Shown here one piece after another: positions 30,101-35,505 of a stretch of DNA of 35,505 nt (the stretch's first letter is position 1; each line of letters begins with the position of its first letter). The stretch is from the NCBI GenBank assembly GCA_002163005.1, contig MAAF01000012.1:1-35505 (forward strand), read 5' to 3'. Below the pieces are notes generated by a model. It did no database searches, was not told where the DNA came from, and saw only the letters and a program-made list of their open reading frames with translations. The position numbers were made by a program, and so were the translations under genes. This DNA comes from Colwellia psychrerythraea. GTDB taxonomy: Bacteria; Pseudomonadota; Gammaproteobacteria; Enterobacterales; Alteromonadaceae.

Positions 30101-30171
30101 ATGAGGTAGTAAGGAATAAAGGTAACAACGCCAGCTAAGGCTAAAGTTAATTGTCTACTAGGTATGCGCAA
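27154..30171 (-). CDS. Hybrid histidine kinase with receiver and AraC-type DNA-binding domain
   Basis: This one-protein two-component system has 1005 residues. About eight hydrophobic segments lie at 8-315, followed by a PAS domain (about 350-465), HisKA with phospho-acceptor H484 (FIANISHEFRTPLT), and HATPase (about 575-695: N box LLANAIKYTPKG, G1 DSGIGIS, G2 GVGIGLSLV). A receiver domain follows (about 732-850: IEDN, D781 in VCDLMLTG, and the TARS and KPF positions). A C-terminal AraC helix-turn-helix (about 895-995) includes LAKELAVSERQLQRKIK and IALDVGFSSQTYFGRCFK. The start is TTG at 30171 with AGGAA close upstream; no better in-frame start is nearby. Unlike classical Bacteroidetes HTCS proteins it lacks a periplasmic propeller, which the neighbouring convergent gene supplies. 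Targets may include the protease genes; that is inference. Confidence 0.93.
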   Translation of the reverse strand: MRIPSRQLTLALAGVVTFIPYYLIASWLSISEHLFSNFALSALQIISCILLLFCYKKKTSRSFKLFWQYLFLATLVVIISKFLTSTSTIISQQLYQDFASLFIYFFILLAIETNPHLSNIPLNKYISGRVPAIFFTLICFCYFILLPAEFSDQTYQTAKTSLLFHLLINMLIIAKLIQCLLNCKNKFWRYTFALLSLSTSFLLIGNASAYLHNNSTLISYNSYYIQLTALLPYFLLILTANITLAATKLPKPIEKENNPELYILLLMLIPTAIHLYGYEQNLFYSVNSNLQSITLFFWLFIGSILLTSIAITRRNHSKKLKKNLLSEKNRYQQLNSLNNDLTEALINSEDKAIVRASNNAILTTTVTGEILSANPAAVQMFQSLEHELTGTSVSRLFAEKDEMHFFFGFQSNVYSLQRKGLGISVECTSLRSDGTEFPAQAELQWAKRDKHPLIVITFINLSTRKNAEKQALELKDKFIANISHEFRTPLTIINGIIDRYITKTSDELESEELITAKRNGLRLVRMVEQLLELSRLSDNPQLSLNTYRLKTLMMMPVDSFSRLASQSNLTFSSNIPDGLWLDCDGQAFEKIIFNLLANAIKYTPKGGSVHVNAYAEQDTIILDIIDSGIGISKNSQSKIFERFQRADDAKNQATFGVGIGLSLVNELVKAHGWRISLVSEHGHGSKFSLSMPLASAKDVETEISISLSESEVTSLLTEQRDSASPPPHHSQQVVLVIEDNIDMQSHIKQVIEQQHHCILAGSGELGLQLAKEYIPDLIVCDLMLTGIDGFAVLTQLKQDEMTAHIPVILLTARSDLESRLRGLNLNADEYLSKPFNQYELLTRIQNLIANRQQLQKRYLQKFNDKQKAERKTISQKNVAKLTQDTIEQSSPEDKFLHKLEALIAKHYTEPELDISLLAKELAVSERQLQRKIKVLLGTTPNNFIKEFRLKKAQALLINGSQIGRIALDVGFSSQTYFGRCFKESFNCTPKQYQQRIAQQDSTPEL

Positions 30172-30524
30172 TTGTTATTCCTACTTGGTGTTCATTGTTT
30201 ATAATTAGTTTAGGTCATTATATCCTTTTAAATAACGCTCTTACTATAATCTATATTAACATTTTACTAACATCAAGTTACTAAGCTCATCTAACATTTT
30301 ATTCATGTATTTTGCCATTTAACTCTAGCACCGCTCTGCGGTCTGAATAAATTTGATAGTGTAGGTTTATTAAATCTACAATAAAAAATAATAGCAATAA
30401 TTATTTCGTATATTAATGATAATAATCAACAGGGAGTATATTCATTTATTGGAAAATAAAATTAAGTATGTTATAAGTGTTTTTAGGATTTTATTTATTA
30501 ATAACAAAGGATTAACTTTATTAT
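30172..30524. other. AT-rich divergent promoter region before the SLOG/WD40/TIR operon
   Basis: This 353-bp region has no gene. It holds promoters for the leftward hybrid kinase and the rightward three-gene operon. A small hairpin ACCGC-TCT-GCGGT lies at 30330-30342. From 30350 on, GC content is notably low, a common trait of accessory defence islands. Confidence 0.55.
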
Positions 30525-32327
30525 ATGCAAGCGGACTGTACGGGTAATATTCCATTTATTTTAGGTATCACTGGGCATCGTGATTTATTCACATCTACTG
30601 AAAACTCACCTGAAGCGCTTAAAGATCAAATAAGACAGGCACTCTATTTTTGGCAAAAAAAAATTGGCCCTAATACTCCGCTTTGGTTATTAACGGGTTT
30701 AGCAGAAGGTGCCGATTTACTTGTTGCAGAAACCGTATTAGCACTGCAAAGTGAAGGCGAAAATATACTCTTACTTGCTTGTTTGCCCATGCCAGATTCA
30801 GCGTTTCGAAAAGACTTTGTCAATTCAGGCGCGTTATCTACCTATATCAACATAATTGAGCGTATAACAAACAGTGATAATAAGCTTTTTGAACTCAAAA
30901 ACCCGCTATCAACGACAGAATTTGAAACCGCGATTAATGACAATGAATTTGGCGTGCTTCGTAATGCTTTATATTTAAATCAAAGTCTATTCGTCGCTAA
31001 GTATTGCAATGTTTTATTGGCTTTATGGGACGGGCATAAAAGTAAAGGTGCGGGTGGTAGTGCCGATGCAGTGCAATATAAACTTGGCAGTACACCTTCT
31101 TGGTCAGAAGATATTATTGTTGATAAAAACCTTTTACCAGCCTCAGATTTTGACGGTCAAGTTAGTGGTATTGTACACCATATTCTTGTTTCGAGAAAAA
31201 CAGACTCACCAAAGTTAACAGAATTAACCGAGTTAACGTCAATAGAAGTGAGTATCGGCAAGCTTTACTCCTCGATAGGGCAAACGAAAGGTAAAAATAT
31301 ATTAAATGAGCTCATAGTACATGAGTTTCAATTAATGCTCGATGAAGTGACGTTTTATAATCAAATAGCGCAAAATCAACCTATTGAATCAAGCATTCAA
31401 AGTGATGGGCCTAGCAGCACGAGTGCCATTTTTGACAAAGCTGATGCTATTGCTATTGCAAATCAGACTCAATATCGGCAAGTCGTTAAAGCATTTTTTA
31501 CTGTCATTACCCCAGGTTTTATTGCGTATGAGCTAGCAGGTAACTACACCAGCGAATTGATCGGTGTGTATATCCTTTTTGTCGTTTTGCTGGCTATTTT
31601 AGGTAGTTGGTTGCTTATTAAATATGTGAAAAAAAATGACCATAAATGGCAATATCAACTCGCTAGAGGTGTTGCCGAAACGGTCCGTATTCGAGAGTTC
31701 CTAAATATTGCCGATGTCGAGCCGACAGCAGAGCCCTTAATTCCAAGGCGTTATCGTGAAAATTTACCTTTGCTAAACCATGTTATTCAATTGACAGAAA
31801 TTCAGTGGTGGGACAAAAGCTATCAAAGCAGCCCTGAGTCTATTAAATATATTTGGCTAGATGAACAGGTAAGTTTTTTAGATAGCCGACTTGTATTATC
31901 TGCAAATTCCGCCAGTGAATTATTATATAAACGGCCACGTTACGCTGCCCATTTATGCAGTAAAATCGCCTCGTTTAGTTTCTATACTGCAGTGGTATTT
32001 GGTCTTATTTTACTGCTAAATTTGAGCGCGTTTTATTTTGTTGGATTTGACTTGTTCAACTCATTTAACAGCGCGTTAATGTACATAGTGCAATATGGAT
32101 TGATGCTAGCGGGCATCGTGGTGTTGTGGAGTGAAATTGCTGGCTATGAGTCAACTACATTGGGTTATAGCAGCCTCAAAACTTTATATGAGCGTGCGAC
32201 AACACTATTTGAAGAAACGCCCAACAGAAGCAGTAAAAGAATGTTATTGGAGTTAGCGAAAGAAGCTGTATTTGAACATGTCACATGGACCCGTTCAGAA
32301 ATGGCGAGTGACTTAAAAGAAAGATAA
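30525..32327 (+). CDS. SLOG-domain protein with four C-terminal membrane helices (SLATT-like)
   Basis: This protein has 600 residues. The N-terminal part (about 8-225) has a Rossmann-like SLOG fold: ILGITGHRDL (12-21), LWLLTGLAEGADLLVAETVL (53-72), LLACLPM near 83-89, and LLALWDGHKSKGAGGSADAV (164-183). SLOG domains bind nucleotide or ADP-ribose-type ligands. The C-terminal half has two hydrophobic pairs, about 321-337/344-366 and 482-505/516-536, with an arginine-rich helical stretch between (LARGVAETVRIREFLN). A final helix contains YERATTLFEETPN and VTWTRSEM, resembling SLATT-type membrane effectors tied to SLOG proteins. It is the first gene of a three-gene operon. The ATG at 30525 is the first after an in-frame stop; AAAGGA lies 13 bases away, which is long. 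The likely role is ligand-gated membrane effector (inference). Family naming should be checked by profile search. Confidence 0.78.
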   Translation: MQADCTGNIPFILGITGHRDLFTSTENSPEALKDQIRQALYFWQKKIGPNTPLWLLTGLAEGADLLVAETVLALQSEGENILLLACLPMPDSAFRKDFVNSGALSTYINIIERITNSDNKLFELKNPLSTTEFETAINDNEFGVLRNALYLNQSLFVAKYCNVLLALWDGHKSKGAGGSADAVQYKLGSTPSWSEDIIVDKNLLPASDFDGQVSGIVHHILVSRKTDSPKLTELTELTSIEVSIGKLYSSIGQTKGKNILNELIVHEFQLMLDEVTFYNQIAQNQPIESSIQSDGPSSTSAIFDKADAIAIANQTQYRQVVKAFFTVITPGFIAYELAGNYTSELIGVYILFVVLLAILGSWLLIKYVKKNDHKWQYQLARGVAETVRIREFLNIADVEPTAEPLIPRRYRENLPLLNHVIQLTEIQWWDKSYQSSPESIKYIWLDEQVSFLDSRLVLSANSASELLYKRPRYAAHLCSKIASFSFYTAVVFGLILLLNLSAFYFVGFDLFNSFNSALMYIVQYGLMLAGIVVLWSEIAGYESTTLGYSSLKTLYERATTLFEETPNRSSKRMLLELAKEAVFEHVTWTRSEMASDLKER

Positions 32328-32360
32328 AAATTTGCATTTAAGCAGTAAGGAAAACTAATT

Positions 32361-34628
32361 ATGACAACAGAAAAAGTAAGCTTTTATCAAACACTCACTG
32401 ATGATGAAATTGCTAAAGAGATTGTAAGGGAAGAACGTTTAGATAATAAATATAGATTAGAGTGGGGTGTAGATTCAAGCTTTACCATTTACTGTGACGA
32501 TGAAGATGAACAAAAAACCTATACTCGCCACCTTGAATCTATTATTGGTGTTCTACCGCTAAAACATCCTAAAAATGAAGGCTGTTTTGTCAGTATAGGT
32601 TTAGAAAACAGCTTACAAATATCCTTAAATCAGGGGCCTCATCTGAAAACACTGACAGGCCATGACGAACGTGTACTTGGCTTGATTGAGCTTGATGACG
32701 GTAACTTGGTTTCTGCCAGTACTGATGGATTTCTTCGTTTTTGGAATACTAAAAACGGGAAAATGCTTAGTGAAATAGAAACCTCACTTGAATCATTAGA
32801 ACAAGTTAAGTTTTTTCTCTATCACGATATAGTGGCAATCAAAGAAACTAACTCTGTGAGTATTTGGAAATTTTCAGGGGAACAACTAGTACAGCTTGAA
32901 GGGCAAAAAAAGCAACTGCAATCAGCTCATCAACTATCATCGGGCAACTGGCTAATCTGGACAGAAAATACTAAGCCAAGTCTATGGACAGGAGAAGGGA
33001 AATTAATTAAAACATTTTCTTTCTCATTTCCTGTGTTCGGAGCATATTGTGAACTTGAATCGAAACAACTGCTAATTAAGCGAAGTGATTCGATCATTTC
33101 ATTGTTCGATGAAAACGCCACTTTACAAAGTGAACATCAAAACAACAAAGATGTTGTCGACTTATTTGATCAATTAGCAAAAGGACGTCGAGAAACTGAA
33201 CAGTTTATTTTAAAAAATCCTGACGTTAGCTACTTTCAGCATGCTAGAAATTTACTCGCCTCGAAAAAAAGTTTATTTTGCGCACACCACGAATTAGAAA
33301 AACAGTCGTTAGAGTTTGACCATAATCCTACTGAGCAGAAAGTTTGGAATTTCTTTAGTCGACCAATATTTGAAAAAATTAAAACGGCACTAAAGTCTGT
33401 AATCAAAACCGCTCGTACCAAAGAAAAAACACTCTTAAACCTGATTGAAGAAAGTGAGGAAAGAGAGCGTCGCTATATCTCCAAAAGAGGTACTTTTGGC
33501 ACAATGCGTTGGATTTTCTTTGTGTTGGCATCCGCAGCTGTAGGAGCTGGCTGGTTTTTATTACAACAACCAGACTTACTCGAATCGATGGTGTCAGATA
33601 ACAGAGATTTATTGAGTATTGTTCAACAAAACCCACAGTTCCTTGTCTATATACCTGCGGTTTTCTTGTCGATTTTTTGGTTGTTATTTTGGTCTAAATC
33701 CCGAAAGCATAATAAAAATGCTAACCGTGAAAATAATAATTTAGCCGTGCTAAATGTCTTGTTACCTGGGTATTATCAACTGATTGAGAATATTAAGAAT
33801 TATCGAAAAAAATTAACAAGTCAAATACCTGTATTACAAGAAGGTAGTAGAGATCTTTTTCAAGGACAATTCATCCAAGCCCATATCGATGAATTGATCA
33901 GTGGTAAAATACAAGAATTGGCGATGAATGAATGTGGGTTAGATAAAGACGATATTATCTATAAAGATCAAGAGCCCATTATTTTACCAACCTTTAGTTT
34001 AATTCAAGACAAAGAAAGACGAGCACAAGTTGCGAGTAAACTTGTTTTTGAAAATGAATATTCATTCTGGCCGATAAAAGGCGGAACCTTAGTTAGTGCT
34101 GTTCAATTTATTCAGTACACTTTTTTAACAAAAGATAAAATTGATGTGTTCACTACTTATTATGACTTTATAACTAATAAAGCGGTTGGTAAGGAAGCAA
34201 ATGCCTTTTACTACAAAGACGTGACCAATATTGCCAAAAAAGAAGTTGATCGTGATGATTTTTGGGAAGATAAAAGTAAAGACATCTCAGCAACTGAAAT
34301 TGTTTTATCGGTTGCTAGTGGAGAGAAGATTCGTTTAACGATTCTAAATGAAGAGAGTTTGTCAAAAATACACCAACAGACTAAAGATGTTGAAACGATC
34401 AGCCCTGAAATGTTGATGCAAAAATTAGAAGATGAACGTATAAGCATTGAAGCAGATGACGACTTATCTGCTGAAGAAAAAGAAGACGAGTTAAGAGTTG
34501 TAGATGGTCGTATATCAGAAGCGAAAACGAGTTTGTTTGAATTAGACTCTAGTCAAGCAAGCAATAAAGCTGATGAAGCGATTAAGAATATTCGTAATCA
34601 ATTACAGCAACACAAGAAGGAAAGTTAA
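32361..34628 (+). CDS. WD40-like protein with two membrane helices and a possible PH-like domain
   Basis: This protein of 755 residues is of no family I can name as a whole. After an N-terminal cap (1-95) comes at least one clear WD40 repeat (LKTLTGHDERVLGL, then LVSASTDGFLRFWNTKNGK, about 95-132). Further W-containing blades run to about 255 (SIWKFSGEQ, SLWTGEGKLIKTF), so the propeller is short, or half degenerate. A charged helical stretch (260-375) leads to two membrane helices, about 383-402 and 428-446. A cytoplasmic part follows, with a beta-rich stretch of about 575-685 that resembles a PH-like fold, then a Glu-rich coiled coil to the end. AAGGAAA precedes the ATG. It starts 33 bases after the SLOG gene and overlaps the TIR gene by one base, so they are probably co-translated. 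It may be a membrane scaffold or phage sensor; this is inference. Confidence 0.75.
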   Translation: MTTEKVSFYQTLTDDEIAKEIVREERLDNKYRLEWGVDSSFTIYCDDEDEQKTYTRHLESIIGVLPLKHPKNEGCFVSIGLENSLQISLNQGPHLKTLTGHDERVLGLIELDDGNLVSASTDGFLRFWNTKNGKMLSEIETSLESLEQVKFFLYHDIVAIKETNSVSIWKFSGEQLVQLEGQKKQLQSAHQLSSGNWLIWTENTKPSLWTGEGKLIKTFSFSFPVFGAYCELESKQLLIKRSDSIISLFDENATLQSEHQNNKDVVDLFDQLAKGRRETEQFILKNPDVSYFQHARNLLASKKSLFCAHHELEKQSLEFDHNPTEQKVWNFFSRPIFEKIKTALKSVIKTARTKEKTLLNLIEESEERERRYISKRGTFGTMRWIFFVLASAAVGAGWFLLQQPDLLESMVSDNRDLLSIVQQNPQFLVYIPAVFLSIFWLLFWSKSRKHNKNANRENNNLAVLNVLLPGYYQLIENIKNYRKKLTSQIPVLQEGSRDLFQGQFIQAHIDELISGKIQELAMNECGLDKDDIIYKDQEPIILPTFSLIQDKERRAQVASKLVFENEYSFWPIKGGTLVSAVQFIQYTFLTKDKIDVFTTYYDFITNKAVGKEANAFYYKDVTNIAKKEVDRDDFWEDKSKDISATEIVLSVASGEKIRLTILNEESLSKIHQQTKDVETISPEMLMQKLEDERISIEADDDLSAEEKEDELRVVDGRISEAKTSLFELDSSQASNKADEAIKNIRNQLQQHKKES

Positions 34629-35500
34629 TGAGCAAAGTATTTATCAGCTATAGCTCATCTGATAGACCTGCGGTAAACCTATTGAAAGAGGCTTTAGAGC
34701 AACTTTCTTATGAGGTTTGGTTTGATCAAGACGCTATATTACCCGGGGGTTATTACGCAAAAGACATTGCCACCGCGTTAAAAGATATTGATGTTTTTGT
34801 ACTGATGACAAGTGCTAATTCAATTGGGGATAAAGCAAATAATATTGTTGGCTCCAGTGAGGTCGCTAAAGAAGTGATTTTAGCACAAAGTTCTTCTGCG
34901 GTTATTATCCCCGTTAAATTAGATGATTGCTGGATGGAAACGACTACTCATGATGAATTTACTTATTTATTAGCACGAACACAGTGGCTTGATGCTGGGT
35001 ATTGTGATTCATCTGCTGATTTCATCGACGTTGCCAAACGGATTGATAGTGCCTTAGTTTCAGGTAACTTTAAGTTTAATCACGATACGACACTTGATGA
35101 GATCGATAAATTATTGAAGCTGGGATTATTTGGACAAGCTGCATCACGGATGAGTGCCAATGCTTTCCCTGATATTGCTAGTGATAGAGTTGTATTGATT
35201 AATGCAATACTCGCACTGTCAGAGCGACCTATATCAAGTCTCAGTAAGTTAATGGTTGATAACTTAGTACGAGATCTAATGCACATTCGTAATGAAAGTG
35301 TCAGACCTGCAGCACTTTATTTACAAGGAGCTTTGTCAACATTCTATTACCAGACAAATGCAGTTTATGATCCTACGGGTGGCTTAGTTGCTCTTAAAAA
35401 AGAAGCGGCCGCGCTTGGTCGATTAAAAGCTAAATACGTAATGTCTATTGCGCATTTGTTGCCGTCAATTAATCAATATTCTTTGCAGTGGTCGAAATAA
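34628..35500 (+). CDS. TIR-domain protein with a C-terminal helical domain
   Basis: This protein of 290 residues is complete within the window (stop at 35498-35500). The TIR domain covers about 1-145: KVFISYSSSDRP (box 1), YEVWFDQDAILPGG (box 2), VFVLMTSANS, and SSEVAKEVILAQ, where E82 takes the position of the catalytic NADase glutamate (S-x4-E pattern). Bacterial TIR domains cut NAD+ or make cyclic ADP-ribose signals. Residues 150-290 are helical, with no family I recognise. The start codon overlaps the stop of the WD40 gene (TAATG), and AAGGAAAG is a good ribosome site. As the third gene after a SLOG protein it fits a Thoeris-like signal-maker and signal-reader pair. Whether the operon continues beyond the window is unknown. 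Confidence 0.88.
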   Translation: MSKVFISYSSSDRPAVNLLKEALEQLSYEVWFDQDAILPGGYYAKDIATALKDIDVFVLMTSANSIGDKANNIVGSSEVAKEVILAQSSSAVIIPVKLDDCWMETTTHDEFTYLLARTQWLDAGYCDSSADFIDVAKRIDSALVSGNFKFNHDTTLDEIDKLLKLGLFGQAASRMSANAFPDIASDRVVLINAILALSERPISSLSKLMVDNLVRDLMHIRNESVRPAALYLQGALSTFYYQTNAVYDPTGGLVALKKEAAALGRLKAKYVMSIAHLLPSINQYSLQWSK

Positions 35501-35505
35501 CCGAC

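Noticed and set aside
32361..34628. Reading the WD40-like protein as a complete seven-bladed WD40 protein
   Set aside because: Only one repeat is convincing and at most four blades fit before the helical and membrane parts.

Overview
The window looks like the chromosome of an AT-rich marine gammaproteobacterium, most like Colwellia or a related Alteromonadales genus. The reasons are the low GC content, the gltBD protein sequences, a TRAP transporter, large secreted subtilases with PPC domains, and a hybrid sensor kinase ending in an AraC domain. Species cannot be fixed from the sequence alone. No rRNA, tRNA, CRISPR array or intact insertion sequence was seen.

Layout. (1) 1-6780 is a catabolic and uptake block. 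It holds the N-terminus of a class III omega-aminotransferase that runs off the left edge, a decayed outer-membrane-protein tail, a porin, a LysR-type regulator, and a complete TRAP transporter (dctP, dctQ, dctM) closed by a strong terminator. A 14-bp palindrome of the form TTAACYTWAGTTAA lies before the aminotransferase, before lysR and before dctP, which suggests one LysR regulon. (2) 6948-7574 is a TRIC/UPF0126 membrane protein. (3) 8471-14589 is gltB-gltD, NADPH glutamate synthase, with a long leader and a clear terminator. (4) 15076-17061 is a chemoreceptor with a NIT (nitrate/nitrite-type) sensor domain. (5) 17211-23829 holds three secreted S8 subtilases; the first two are close paralogues transcribed divergently, and the third ends in four copies of DTIIWRM(N/S). 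(6) 23948-30171 is a convergent regulatory pair. One protein is a periplasmic two-component-type propeller plus Y_Y_Y plus membrane segment plus degenerate GGDEF domain. The other is a membrane hybrid histidine kinase with receiver and AraC domains. Together they contain the parts of a Bacteroidetes-type hybrid two-component system, split over two genes.

(7) 30525-35500 is the most interesting part: a tight three-gene operon encoding a SLOG-domain protein with four C-terminal membrane helices, a WD40-like protein with two membrane helices and a possible PH-like domain, and a TIR protein that overlaps the second gene by one base. TIR plus SLOG is the pairing used by Thoeris, where a TIR enzyme makes an NAD-derived signal that a SLOG domain reads. 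Here the SLOG domain is joined to membrane segments instead of a SIR2 NADase. I infer a candidate anti-phage or nucleotide-signalling membrane-effector system of unusual architecture; function is not proven by the sequence.
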